From: Bacteroidaceae bacterium
GTDB taxonomy: Bacteria; Bacteroidota; Bacteroidia; Bacteroidales; Bacteroidaceae
Length of the DNA stretch: 55,877 bases
Direction of reading: 5' to 3'
Assembly (NCBI GenBank): GCA_011959205.1
Contig: BLLV01000171.1
Span: 1-55,877, forward strand
Position numbers and translations under genes: made by a program. This document shows, piece after piece, positions 24,863 to 33,211 of the stretch (position 1 is the stretch's first letter; each line of letters starts with the position of its first letter). The notes beneath the pieces are model-generated. The model was given only the letters and a program-made list of their open reading frames with translations. It was not told the origin of the DNA and searched no databases.

Positions 24863-24952
24863 TTAACGTATATATACAAACTCCCGCTTCACTTTGTTGC
24901 TAAAGTAAAAGTAATAAAAGAAGAAAAAGTATGTATTGTATAATGCTTTCAT
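24863..24952 (-). CDS. Phe/Tyr-rich attenuation leader peptide
   Basis: This 29-codon ORF encodes 7 Phe and 6 Tyr residues. Residues 8-17 are ten aromatic residues in a row (YFFFFYYFYF), and the ORF ends VKREFVYIR then TAA. It starts about 30 bases below a predicted promoter and ends 32 bases before the attenuator terminator. The codons for VKRE contain GAAGCGGGA, able to pair with the terminator's 5' arm. Ribosomes pausing at the aromatic run when charged tRNA-Phe or tRNA-Tyr is scarce would leave this segment free and prevent termination. Ribosomes reaching the stop would cover it and allow termination. A longer in-frame ORF reaches 25120 upstream, but it extends past the promoter, so the inner ATG is chosen. 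Role is inferred from arrangement. Confidence 0.9.
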   Translation of the reverse strand: MKALYNTYFFFFYYFYFSNKVKREFVYIR

Positions 24953-24980
24953 TTTGTTCTTATTGTTATTGAATACGCTG

Positions 24981-25010
24981 CAAAAGTAATATATTTCTAG
25001 CAAAAACAAA
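24981..25010 (-). promoter_or_regulatory. Promoter of the leader-pheA operon
   Basis: On the - strand TACTTTTG (24988-24981) fits the -7 consensus TAnnTTTG, and TTTG (25010-25007) lies 18 bases upstream as a -33 element. The predicted RNA starts near 24974 and carries the leader ORF close to its 5' end. Confidence 0.7.
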
Positions 25011-25080
25011 TAAAGAGGAGGTTTTTTTTCAAAAATATTTTTTCTTTGTCTCAATAACCTGTATTCTGGAATAAATAAAG

Positions 25081-25088
25081 TATCTTTG
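25081..25088 (+). promoter_or_regulatory. -7 element for the decayed small genes
   Basis: TATCTTTG matches TAnnTTTG and lies 57 bp before ATG 25145. The promoter appears intact although the genes behind it are broken. It diverges from the leader-pheA promoter. Confidence 0.5.
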
Positions 25089-25144
25089 TGAATAGACAGG
25101 TCTGCATTGTCGGCTATCATTATTCATTAAATAAAGGAGGGTGT

Positions 25145-25331
25145 ATGGGGACTCTGGGATGCATCAATGACATGATGCGGCGTGATAAGGAAAACAGGGA
25201 GCTTCGCCGGGCGAGTCGCGAACGGCTGAATGAGACAAGGAATCGTCTGCTTGATGTGAAGGGCAAACGTTACTTTGCTTGCAGGCATTGTTTTATTAAT
25301 AGGGGCAGTTCTTGTCCTATTTTGCAAATGA
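25145..25331 (+). pseudogene. Remnant of a small single-span membrane protein
   Basis: From ATG 25145 the frame gives MGTLGCINDMMRRDKENREL followed by a basic helical stretch (RASRERLNETRNRLLDVKGK). The plain continuation makes little sense, but one frame over, at about 25270, the DNA encodes a clear membrane helix (TLLAGIVLLIGAVLVLFCK) ending at TGA 25329. A deletion or frameshift between the two parts is the simplest explanation. Small proteins with this layout, a charged helix then one C-terminal span, are common in Bacteroides; function is unknown. Confidence 0.55.
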
Positions 25332-25334
25332 ACC

Positions 25335-25574
25335 ATGTCCGGTTATGGAGGTATATTCTTTTTTCCCGGTAACTTTACATGGGTTTCTGAACCGAATCAT
25401 TATGCAGATAAACCTTATAACATTGATTTGATGTCCGCGCTGAAGGCTTTCGGTGAAAAAGGTAACATATTGATGGGCCATTGTGCGGCAGGTATGTTGT
25501 TTGATTTTGCAGGAGTAACGGAAGGTAAGAAACTGGCAGTGCAGATGCCTGAAGTATTGAAGGTGCTTAAATAA
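25335..25574 (+). pseudogene. Truncated DJ-1/PfpI-like fragment
   Basis: The 79-codon frame begins GYGGIFFFPGNFTWVSEP and includes NILMGHCAAGMLFDFAGVTE then GKKLAV. That resembles the nucleophile-elbow region of DJ-1/PfpI proteins, with the Cys after Gly-His. The usual N-terminal half is absent and the end (QMPEVLKVLK) looks joined by a deletion. It starts three bases after the preceding broken gene. The family call is tentative; the fragment is unlikely to be functional. Confidence 0.42.
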
Positions 25575-25671
25575 TGAAGTTGATGAACAAGGACGGAAAA
25601 TCTTTCGTCCTTATATGGATTGTTGCGGACTTTTTCTATATATTTGGATTCGATTTTAAAAGATACAAATA

Positions 25672-26841
25672 ATGAAATACGATTTTGATAAAGTAATAGA
25701 CCGCAACGGTACTGCCGCCGTTAAGCTGGAAGAGGCGAAGGAAGTGTGGGGACGTGCGGATTTGATTCCTTTGTGGGTGGCAGATATGGATTTTGCCACA
25801 GCTCCTTTTGTAACAGAGGCAATTCGTAAGCGTTGCGAGAATGAGGTCCTGGGCTATACCGGTAAGCCGGACAGTTATTATAATGCGATTATAAACTGGG
25901 TAAAACAGCGTTATGATCTGACCGTGGCTAAGGAAATGATAAATTTTGTTCCCGGCATTGTACCGGGCATCGGTATGGCTATGAATTGTTTTACCAGGAA
26001 AGGGGATAAGGTAATGATTCAGCCGCCTGTTTATCATCCTTTTGCATGGATCACTACTCGTAATGAACGTACACTGGTCACCAATCCGCTGAAGTGGGAG
26101 AACGGAATGTACCGCATGGATTTGGATGCCTTCCGTGAACAGGTAAAGGGTTGCAAGCTCTTTATCTTGTGTAATCCTCATAATCCGGGTGGCGTGGTAT
26201 GGACAGAGGATGAGTTACGGGCGATAGCTGATATCTGTTATGATGAGAAAGTATTGGTCTTTTCGGATGAAATTCATGCGGATTTGACTTTACCTCCTCA
26301 TACGCATCGTCCTTTTGCTGCTATCAGTGAAAAGGCTCGAATGAATTCCGTTACTTTTATGTCTCCTAGCAAGGCTTTTAATATGCCGGGGCTGTCTGCT
26401 TCACATGCCCTTATTTTTGATGAAGAATTGCGTAAGCGTTTCCGTGTGTATATAGATGCCGGTGAGTTGGATATGGGACATGTTTTTGCTTTTCTTTCTG
26501 TTGAGGCTGCTTATAGTCATGGTACGGAATGGCTTGACCAATGTTTGGCTTATATACAAGGGAACATAGATTTCGTAGATGAGTTTTTGAAAAATCATAC
26601 ACCTAAAATCAAAGCTATTCGTCCCGAAGCTTCTTATTTGGTATGGCTAGATTGCCGTGAATTAGGATTGAGTCAAAAAGATCTGAATGATTTTTTTGTA
26701 GATAAAGCACATTTGGCGTTGAATGACGGGGAAATGTTTGGTAAGGAAGGTATTGGCTTTATGCGTTTGAACGTGGCAAGTCCGCGTTGTATTATCGAAA
26801 AAGCCATGAAACAACTGGCAGATGCTTATCAGTTGATATAA
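25672..26841 (+). CDS. patB: PatB/MalY-type pyridoxal phosphate C-S lyase
   Basis: This 389-residue enzyme begins MKYDFDKVIDRNGTAAVKLE, with LIPLWVADMDFATAPFV, GYTGKPDSYYNAIINWVKQR, LCNPHNPGGVVWTEDEL, FSDEIHADLTLPPHTHRPFA, and the PLP lysine in SPSKAFNMPGLSAS. The DMDF and HRP features mark the MalY/PatB branch of fold type I, which cleaves cystathionine or other cysteine S-conjugates. It is usually annotated as cystathionine beta-lyase or putative C-S lyase. It stands alone, convergent with the AI-2E family gene. Confidence 0.91.
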   Translation: MKYDFDKVIDRNGTAAVKLEEAKEVWGRADLIPLWVADMDFATAPFVTEAIRKRCENEVLGYTGKPDSYYNAIINWVKQRYDLTVAKEMINFVPGIVPGIGMAMNCFTRKGDKVMIQPPVYHPFAWITTRNERTLVTNPLKWENGMYRMDLDAFREQVKGCKLFILCNPHNPGGVVWTEDELRAIADICYDEKVLVFSDEIHADLTLPPHTHRPFAAISEKARMNSVTFMSPSKAFNMPGLSASHALIFDEELRKRFRVYIDAGELDMGHVFAFLSVEAAYSHGTEWLDQCLAYIQGNIDFVDEFLKNHTPKIKAIRPEASYLVWLDCRELGLSQKDLNDFFVDKAHLALNDGEMFGKEGIGFMRLNVASPRCIIEKAMKQLADAYQLI

Positions 26842-26853
26842 TACATGGTAGGT

Positions 26854-26898
26854 AAAAAGGTAAGTGCGCTTATCCTATCTATTAAAGTGCACTTACTT
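26854..26898. terminator. Bidirectional terminator between patB and the AI-2E gene
   Basis: GTAAGTGC (26860-26867) pairs with GCACTTAC (26889-26896), extended by CTT/AAG across a mismatch and flanked by A and T runs on both sides. It overlaps the last codon of the - strand gene. Confidence 0.75.
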
Positions 26899-27915
26899 TT
26901 TGGATGGATTGTCGGATGATAAGAATTGCGTTTTAAAGATGTTCACGCACAAAATGAAAATGGATAGCAATAGCGGTCCAAATATGATTCCCATAAATCC
27001 AAATAACGACAGTCCGATGACTACTCCGAAAATGGTAATGAGCGGATGGGTATCCGCCATTTTTTTTTGTAGAACGAAACGAATTAGATTATCAATATTT
27101 GTCACAATTAGTCCGCAATAAAGAAGCAACCCGATTGCATGAGACCACTCTCCCGACAATGCCAGATATGTAGCCAACGGAAACCAAACCAATGCTGTTC
27201 CTACAATGGGAATGACTGTAGCAAAGCAGGTGAAGAAGCCGAACAACAAGGCACTGGGCACACCAAACAAATAGTATCCTATTGTGGCTATTCCTCCTTG
27301 AATGACTGCCAATAGAGGAATTCCGATAGCGTTGCTCCTGACAATCATATTGATTTCTTTCAATACATTTTTTTTGTTTGTCTCGCTGAATGGTAATAGC
27401 TCATAAATGTATTTTTCCATCCGGATACCACCAATAAACATGAAATAGAGTACAAAAATCAAGACGAAGGCATTTACCGCAAAACTACCGATACTGCCCA
27501 TTAGAAATTGTCCGATGGCAGGAAGAATAGAAGCCATGGATGAGATATTTTCTGTGCTCAATAAGTTGTATCCTGTCTGATCATGAAGTTTGGAGGCAAG
27601 GTCTGTTATAGTGTGGATAAATCCGGCTGTATTTACGTCGATGGTTTGTATTTTGATGATTAACAACCATACAGCCAGAGCCAAGGGGACTAAAAAACAG
27701 AGAACGGTTTCTATCAGAAGGAGGATGGCGGCAAGGCCTTTTTTGAGATGCTTCTTTTGTGTGAGATACAGCATCTGTTTTCTCATCATGATATAAAGGG
27801 TACATGCTCCCAAAATACCTCCTGTGAAAGGGGATATTTTGATGAAAAGAATAAGCCCTAACCCTAAAATAAGTGTGATGAGGGAGTATTTCCAATATTG
27901 TTCTTTTATGCTCAT
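26893..27915 (-). CDS. AI-2E (PerM/TqsA-like) family permease
   Basis: This 340-residue membrane protein has about eight spans. Family features are IGIPLLAVIQGGIATIGYYL, FGFFTCFATVIPIVGTALVW, and the late segment ADTHPLITIFGVVIGLSLFG followed by GIIFGPLLLSI. Members move diverse small molecules or ions; the name comes from one homologue linked to autoinducer-2 and does not prove that function here. The start codon is four bases from a perfect 16-bp hairpin that may limit readthrough from the TPR gene upstream. Confidence 0.9.
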   Translation of the reverse strand: MSIKEQYWKYSLITLILGLGLILFIKISPFTGGILGACTLYIMMRKQMLYLTQKKHLKKGLAAILLLIETVLCFLVPLALAVWLLIIKIQTIDVNTAGFIHTITDLASKLHDQTGYNLLSTENISSMASILPAIGQFLMGSIGSFAVNAFVLIFVLYFMFIGGIRMEKYIYELLPFSETNKKNVLKEINMIVRSNAIGIPLLAVIQGGIATIGYYLFGVPSALLFGFFTCFATVIPIVGTALVWFPLATYLALSGEWSHAIGLLLYCGLIVTNIDNLIRFVLQKKMADTHPLITIFGVVIGLSLFGFMGIIFGPLLLSIFILCVNIFKTQFLSSDNPSKK

Positions 27916-27918
27916 GCG

Positions 27919-27957
27919 TTTTATTGTTTATCCTGTATGATAGGATAAACAATAAAA
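27919..27957. terminator. Perfect 16-bp hairpin between TPR and AI-2E genes
   Basis: TTTTATTGTTTATCCT (27919-27934) and AGGATAAACAATAAAA (27942-27957) are exact reverse complements with a 7-base loop. AT-rich ends make it a likely terminator for the TPR gene. It also directly abuts the next start codon. Confidence 0.75.
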
Positions 27958-27977
27958 CAGATCAGAAAGTTCTGTCG

Positions 27978-28928
27978 TCAAAACGGAACATTTTTGGTCA
28001 TATTCTCAAAGTTGTTGTATTGACCGGTAATATTTGTTTCATTTTCGGGTGCCAATTCGATGGCTTTTTTCATATCTTCCATGGAGCCGTCTTTATCTCC
28101 TTGGAGCAGTTTGATGCGCCCCCGTTCGTGATAGGCTTTGGCGAAGTCGGGATTGATTTCAATAGCTTCATCATATACTGCAAGTGCTTTTTCCAGATCT
28201 TTGTTGGCTAAATATAGTTCGCCCGACAAAAGATAACCTTTTTCGTTAAACGGATTGAGTGACAATACTTGATTAAAACATTCCTGCGCCTGCTCCGGTT
28301 CATTGGTGGCGGCTAGGATTTCTCCTTTCAAGAGCAGGGTTTGTTCATCATCCGGATTGAGGCTGAGCAGCTTTTGTATATCTTCGGCAGCATCTTTTGC
28401 TTGTTTCATATTCCAAAGTACTTCAGCGCGCAGCTGATAGGCTTCGGTATAATCTTCTTTCAATACAATAGCTTTAGTCAGCATGGCGATGGCGGTAATA
28501 TCGTCTTTCATACCGATGGCGGCTTTTGCGGTCAAATAGAAAGACAAGGGGTTTTTATTGTCCAAAACCAATGCTTTTTGGCAGGCATCATTCATATTTT
28601 TGTAATCTTCTTGCATATAGCAGATACCTGCCAGTGAAAGGAAGGTGTTTATTTGTCCGGGATCTTTTGTGGCCATGCGGTCTAGTGTGATACGGGCGTC
28701 GTCCAGCCGGTTTGCCTGGGTATAAGCCGTGGCTAGCAGGCTGAGAGTTTCCAATTCATCGTTGATGGTGACTGCTTCTTCAAAACACTTAATGGCGTAT
28801 GGTAGTTTACCCATACGTTGGGCGCGGATACCATCGTATTTCAAAATCTCGAAGTTCTTTTTATCATTTTTCTCTTTTTCGGTTTCGGGGGTATTGTTTC
28901 CGCCGAATAAGGATTTAAATAGGCCCAT
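27978..28928 (-). CDS. TPR-repeat protein
   Basis: This 316-residue cytoplasmic protein has no signal peptide. After a linker (NNTPETEKEKNDKK) come about seven tetratricopeptide repeats, visible as A-x-x-x-Y/A periodicity: GKLPYAIKCFEEAVTINDEL, NRLDDARITLDRMATKDPGQ, EQAQECFNQVLSLNPFNEKG, DLEKALAVYDEAIEINPDFA. Such proteins are scaffolds for protein contacts; a specific partner cannot be named. It begins 14 bp after the GH84 gene on the same strand, so the two are co-transcribed. Confidence 0.88.
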   Translation of the reverse strand: MGLFKSLFGGNNTPETEKEKNDKKNFEILKYDGIRAQRMGKLPYAIKCFEEAVTINDELETLSLLATAYTQANRLDDARITLDRMATKDPGQINTFLSLAGICYMQEDYKNMNDACQKALVLDNKNPLSFYLTAKAAIGMKDDITAIAMLTKAIVLKEDYTEAYQLRAEVLWNMKQAKDAAEDIQKLLSLNPDDEQTLLLKGEILAATNEPEQAQECFNQVLSLNPFNEKGYLLSGELYLANKDLEKALAVYDEAIEINPDFAKAYHERGRIKLLQGDKDGSMEDMKKAIELAPENETNITGQYNNFENMTKNVPF

Positions 28929-28942
28929 AATTTATAGTTGTT

Positions 28943-31156
28943 TTATTTGTCTATTGTTATAACAAATCGTCTGAGGTAAATTTCTTGTTCTTGATTCTGT
29001 ATGTTGGTAAAACGTACTGCCTTTATCGGCTTCTTTTGTAAGCTGGCGGTCAGTCTGTTCTTTTCTTGTGTGAAATTTATTTTGCTCCAATCTTTTCCAT
29101 TTGCAGATATCTCAAGGCTTCCCCAAGCTGCGATTTCCGGTTTCCCGAAATCTATATCTATATTTTCTCCGGGATAAACTTGATCCAATTCGATAGTCAA
29201 TGAACCATTGCCAGGCCATTTGATAACTTCCAGCGCGGGAGAAATCTGAATGCGGTTTGTTTTTACCTGTAAAGGCAGGTTCTTTATCTGACTGATATCG
29301 CTTATTAATTTGTGTGGCATATAGTTGGTTTCAGCATTCAGCAGGGTATTATATTTTTGATTATAGCGTTGTGTGACGATGGAAAAAGTTTGATCAATCA
29401 ATGGTTTGATGACTTTTTCTGCTGTCTTTATACCTGGTTGGTAAGGGTTCTGGTTGTATGTCTGATCAATTTGAAACATTTGTTGCTGCAAGGCTTTTAC
29501 GTGTTTGTATTTGCGCATAAATAAAGATTGGTCATGCTGGTTGTATGCTTTAGTCATTGCCAGTACTTCATTTCCGGTTTCGCCCAATAGTTTGAATTGA
29601 TGAAGCCAAGGCATGATTTCTGCTATAATCGGATTGTTATCAATATGAGCTGCCAAAATATCACTTGATTCAATCATCTGATTGAAGGTTTCTTGTAGAA
29701 TAGAGAAATCTTCTTCTGTATAAGTTTGCTTTTTCAGGTAACTTTCAGTAAAGCTCTGTGCTGTAGGTTGGAGATTTACAGATTCCTCCCGGCGATATTT
29801 ATGTCCATTGGGACCTAAGTCCGAATTATGGGTGGCAAAGAATTCCAATTCGGTAGCTGCATCGGGCAAAATATTCATAATAGCGTCTTTCCAAGTTTTT
29901 TCACTGTTATATTTTGTCGGATTCCAAGCGTATGAAGCTACACTGTAAATGGCTATTTTAGAGGCTTCGGCATGTTCCATCGGATTAGTTACAAAGCCGG
30001 ACATCTGATCGGCTATCTGGGTGTCGTTTCCGTATACCGGCCCCATGAGCAAGTGGTCTCTGACGTAATCGGAAACTGGGAAGTTCCACCAGATATAGGC
30101 AGGACGCTTGATCCGTTCGTTTATCCATTCAATGCCGTCCTTGGTTATATCGGAAATAACTCGGTCTCCTGTCCACATGATTTGTATAGATGGGTTCAGT
30201 TTGTCTCCTAATGTAGTAAGATATCCTTTGGCAGGATCTGACCAGCTTTTATTGTATTCTGTGGGACACATGATAAGAGGAGTCACATCCGGTTTTATTT
30301 TTACGAAATGCTCATCTATATAGTTCAGCAGCTCTGCTTGTTTCACAGGGTTTGTACCTTCTCCTGAAATATCATCAAAGAAGACAGCAAAAGAACGGAC
30401 GCCTAGTACGTACATCCTTTCAAATTTGGCTAGCAGTAGGTCGCGGTCTGTCTGATTCCATTGGATGTCTTGTCCCGGATGGATGGCCCATACGAAATCA
30501 ACTTCGTTTTCTTTCGCTACTTTTACTAATTCCTGTAATTGCCTTGCTTCTTTCTCGGGATAGGGCAGACGCCAGTTGGGAGAACTGTGGTAAGGATCAT
30601 CTTTAGGACCATATATATAGGTGTTCATTTTGTTTTCACCATAAAATTGAAGTTGGCGAAGACGGGCTTCATGACTCCAAGGAGTTCCGTAAAATCCTTC
30701 TACGACACCACGGTAGCGGATGGCCGGATAGTCTTGTATCTCTACCACTGGTAATTGATTGTCCTTGAGTAACTGTTTCAAGGTTTGCAAGGCATAATAG
30801 GTCCCACGTTCGTCATTTCCTGCCAGGACAATTTCTTTTTCATTGATAGACAAGTAATAACCTTCCTTTTGATTGGGAATCTGACGAGTAAACTTGCGGA
30901 TAGATTTGTCTCCTTTTTCTCCGATATAGATGCGCAAACCGATATTGGCCGGTTGTTTTTCACCCAATAGATCTTTTAATTCTTGTACGGCATACGGACT
31001 AGCTTCAGTTGCTCCCAATAGCTGGTAAGTTTCAGATAAATTGATCTGTCCGTTATGTTTAGAGATTTGTTGAGGTATGGGCTGTACATCTATGTTTTGG
31101 GCGAAGATGTTACAACCGGTAAAAAGACAAATGATTGCCAGATGTATTTTTTTCAT
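28943..31156 (-). CDS. GH84 beta-N-acetylglucosaminidase (O-GlcNAcase-like)
   Basis: This 737-residue secreted enzyme has a signal peptide ending at about NIFAQ (residue 20). An N-terminal GH20b-like domain (residues 21-145) is followed by the GH84 barrel from YRGVVEGFYGTPWSHEARL. The catalytic Asp pair is Asp261-Asp262 in FFDDISGEG. Other signs are YIYGPKDDPYHSS and FVWAIHPGQDIQW. The C-terminal part has helical and beta-sandwich domains (WGSLEISANGKDWSKI). The layout matches the well-studied Bacteroides thetaiotaomicron enzyme, which uses substrate-assisted catalysis on beta-GlcNAc. The natural substrate is probably host or bacterial glycans in the periplasm. Confidence 0.94.
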   Translation of the reverse strand: MKKIHLAIICLFTGCNIFAQNIDVQPIPQQISKHNGQINLSETYQLLGATEASPYAVQELKDLLGEKQPANIGLRIYIGEKGDKSIRKFTRQIPNQKEGYYLSINEKEIVLAGNDERGTYYALQTLKQLLKDNQLPVVEIQDYPAIRYRGVVEGFYGTPWSHEARLRQLQFYGENKMNTYIYGPKDDPYHSSPNWRLPYPEKEARQLQELVKVAKENEVDFVWAIHPGQDIQWNQTDRDLLLAKFERMYVLGVRSFAVFFDDISGEGTNPVKQAELLNYIDEHFVKIKPDVTPLIMCPTEYNKSWSDPAKGYLTTLGDKLNPSIQIMWTGDRVISDITKDGIEWINERIKRPAYIWWNFPVSDYVRDHLLMGPVYGNDTQIADQMSGFVTNPMEHAEASKIAIYSVASYAWNPTKYNSEKTWKDAIMNILPDAATELEFFATHNSDLGPNGHKYRREESVNLQPTAQSFTESYLKKQTYTEEDFSILQETFNQMIESSDILAAHIDNNPIIAEIMPWLHQFKLLGETGNEVLAMTKAYNQHDQSLFMRKYKHVKALQQQMFQIDQTYNQNPYQPGIKTAEKVIKPLIDQTFSIVTQRYNQKYNTLLNAETNYMPHKLISDISQIKNLPLQVKTNRIQISPALEVIKWPGNGSLTIELDQVYPGENIDIDFGKPEIAAWGSLEISANGKDWSKINFTQEKNRLTASLQKKPIKAVRFTNIQNQEQEIYLRRFVITIDK

Positions 31157-31191
31157 GTTCTGTTGATGTAAGAGGTTAATAAATTAATGGC

Positions 31192-31199
31192 AAAGATAC
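31192..31199 (-). promoter_or_regulatory. -7 promoter element for the GH84 gene
   Basis: On the - strand TATCTTTG fits TAnnTTTG, 35 bp before the GH84 start codon. It lies 3 bp from the end of recQ, which runs in the same direction. Confidence 0.5.
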
Positions 31200-31202
31200 G
31201 AT

Positions 31203-33098
31203 TTATAAAGTAAGAATTCCATTTTTTAATTGTATTATTTCTTCGGAAAGTAGGTAAGAGAGTGCCTTTTCCGCTTTTTCACGATTGCTATCCAATTGGT
31301 TCAGCAGTTCTGAAACGGGCATGGAATTTGCTTGTAATAGCTGTTTGATTTTCGTTTCCAGTTCCTGGAATTCTCCCTGTTTTATTCCTGAATGATGTTT
31401 GTTAAGGCATACATCACACTGTCCGCAGTTGTGCTCGTTCTTTTCTCCGAAGTATCTGAGCAGCATGCGGCTGCGGCATTTATCACCGGCTGTGGCATAT
31501 TCTATCATAGCCTTGATTCGGGTGGTATAGCTTTTTTTCCGGTCTTCGTATATTTCCCGGGTCAGGACAAGACGCTCTTTTTCTTGCCGTTCACGGGTAT
31601 ATATAATATAAGGTGTCTTTTTTCGGGGAATGTAATGTATGATATGTTTGCGGGTCAGTGCCAGCAATATTTCATAGATCCGTTGGCGGGTTAATCCGGA
31701 ACGGATGACTAAGGAGTCTTCGTTGATGCAGGCATAATCGGTAAATAATCCTGTGTAAGAACGCAGGATGATGTTTATCAGTTTCTCTGTATCTGTATCA
31801 TTCTCGTGTAGTCTATAGAGTTCGTCGCGCCGCATGGTGAAAAGAATGCGTGAGGCATTATCTTGTTCATCCGTATACTCCAAATATCCGGCGCGGGTCA
31901 GGATCTTTAAAGCACTGTCTGCCTGTACGGGAAAATGTTTGAAGTTACGGCAAAATTCATCCAGGTTGAAGGCAAAGGTGCAACCCATGCCGTCTCCCAT
32001 GGCCATTTGAAAATAGTAGTTGATGTCTTCATACACTTTCCGGATATACTCCTTGTCGGGGAATGTGTCACTGATACGCTTGTTGAGGGTGGTTTTATCA
32101 CTTTGGGCGTATAGCAGGACAGCGTATGCTTTCTGTCCGTCACGGCCGGCCCGTCCCGCCTCTTGGAAATAGGCTTCGGGAGAATCGGGCATATCTATAT
32201 GGATCACGATACGTACATCCGGTTTGTCGATGCCCATGCCGAAGGCGTTGGTTGCCACCATGACACGGTTTTCTCCGGTGAGCCAGCTTTTTTGACGTTG
32301 GTCTTTTACATCATTATTCAAACCGGCATGATAGAAAGTGGCGGTTATGCCGTTCTTGATCAGCAGTTCGGCTATTTCGCGTGTTCTTTTCCGGTTGCGG
32401 GTATAGACTATGGCGCAGCCGGGCACGCTGTTTAAAATATGTAACAGTTCTTCCTGTTTGTTTTCTGTAGGACGTACAATATAGGCCAGGTTCTTTCTTT
32501 CGAAACTCATCCGGAAAACCTGGCTGTCTTTTTTAAAGCTCAGCCTGGCCTGAATGTCTGTTACGACTTCCGGGGTGGCGGTTGCTGTCAGTGCCAGGAC
32601 AGGTATGTCGGGAAGGAGCTCGCGGATTTCTGCAATTTTCAGATAAGCGGGGCGGAAATCATATCCCCATTGTGAGATGCAGTGTGACTCGTCTACCGTG
32701 ATCATGCTTACCTTCATGCTCCGTAGTTTGCTACGGAATATTTCGGTATTCAGCCGCTCCGGGGAGATATAAAGGAATTTATAGTTGCCGAAGATGCAGT
32801 TTTCCAGTGCGACGATGATTTCTTCACGTGTCATGCCCGAATAGACTGCCAAAGCTTTGATGCCCCGGTCTCGTAAATTACGTACCTGGTCTTTCATCAG
32901 GGCGATAAGAGGTGTGATGACCAGGCATAATCCGGGCTGGGCTAAAGCCGGAACTTGAAAGGTGATGGATTTGCCGCCACCGGTAGGCATCAGCCCTAGT
33001 GTGTCGTGACCGCTGCCTATGCTTTCAATGATTTCTTTCTGTATGCCCCGAAAGTCATCATATCCCCAATATTGTTTTAGAATTTCTTTATAGGTCAT
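31203..33098 (-). CDS. recQ: ATP-dependent DNA helicase RecQ
   Basis: This 631-residue helicase has FRGIQKEIIESIGSGHDTL (motif 0), Walker A TGGGKSITFQVP, the DExH box VDESHCISQWGYDFRP, TATATPEV, and motif VI QEAGRAGRDGQKA. The RQC zinc-binding part shows RMLLRYFGE followed by CGQCDVC (cysteines near residues 560-570). After this comes a winged-helix-like tail (SMPVSELLNQLDSNREKAEK) rather than a recognisable HRDC domain. It unwinds DNA 3' to 5' in repair and recombination. recJ lies directly upstream on the same strand; RecJ and RecQ act together in the RecF pathway. Confidence 0.94.
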   Translation of the reverse strand: MTYKEILKQYWGYDDFRGIQKEIIESIGSGHDTLGLMPTGGGKSITFQVPALAQPGLCLVITPLIALMKDQVRNLRDRGIKALAVYSGMTREEIIVALENCIFGNYKFLYISPERLNTEIFRSKLRSMKVSMITVDESHCISQWGYDFRPAYLKIAEIRELLPDIPVLALTATATPEVVTDIQARLSFKKDSQVFRMSFERKNLAYIVRPTENKQEELLHILNSVPGCAIVYTRNRKRTREIAELLIKNGITATFYHAGLNNDVKDQRQKSWLTGENRVMVATNAFGMGIDKPDVRIVIHIDMPDSPEAYFQEAGRAGRDGQKAYAVLLYAQSDKTTLNKRISDTFPDKEYIRKVYEDINYYFQMAMGDGMGCTFAFNLDEFCRNFKHFPVQADSALKILTRAGYLEYTDEQDNASRILFTMRRDELYRLHENDTDTEKLINIILRSYTGLFTDYACINEDSLVIRSGLTRQRIYEILLALTRKHIIHYIPRKKTPYIIYTRERQEKERLVLTREIYEDRKKSYTTRIKAMIEYATAGDKCRSRMLLRYFGEKNEHNCGQCDVCLNKHHSGIKQGEFQELETKIKQLLQANSMPVSELLNQLDSNREKAEKALSYLLSEEIIQLKNGILTL

Positions 33099-33192
33099 GG
33101 GAAGGAAAATAAGGAAATTATGTCAAAACTAAAATGACTTGTCATCTTGTTACCGGTATATATGATAACGTCATTAAAGCTTTGACATACTC

Positions 33193-33200
33193 CAAAGATA
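33193..33200 (-). promoter_or_regulatory. Possible recQ promoter element
   Basis: On the - strand TATCTTTG occurs in the 113-bp gap between recJ and recQ, giving a leader of roughly 90 bases. recQ may thus be expressed both from recJ and from its own start. Confidence 0.4.
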
Positions 33201-33211
33201 AATCTTTATTG

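Noticed and set aside
24863..25120. 85-codon ORF containing the leader peptide
   Set aside because: Its first 56 codons lie across and upstream of the predicted promoter; only the last 29 codons are likely transcribed and translated.
33134..33145. Palindrome ATGACTTGTCAT before recQ as an operator
   Set aside because: A single 12-bp palindrome in AT-rich DNA; no second copy or known regulator supports it.
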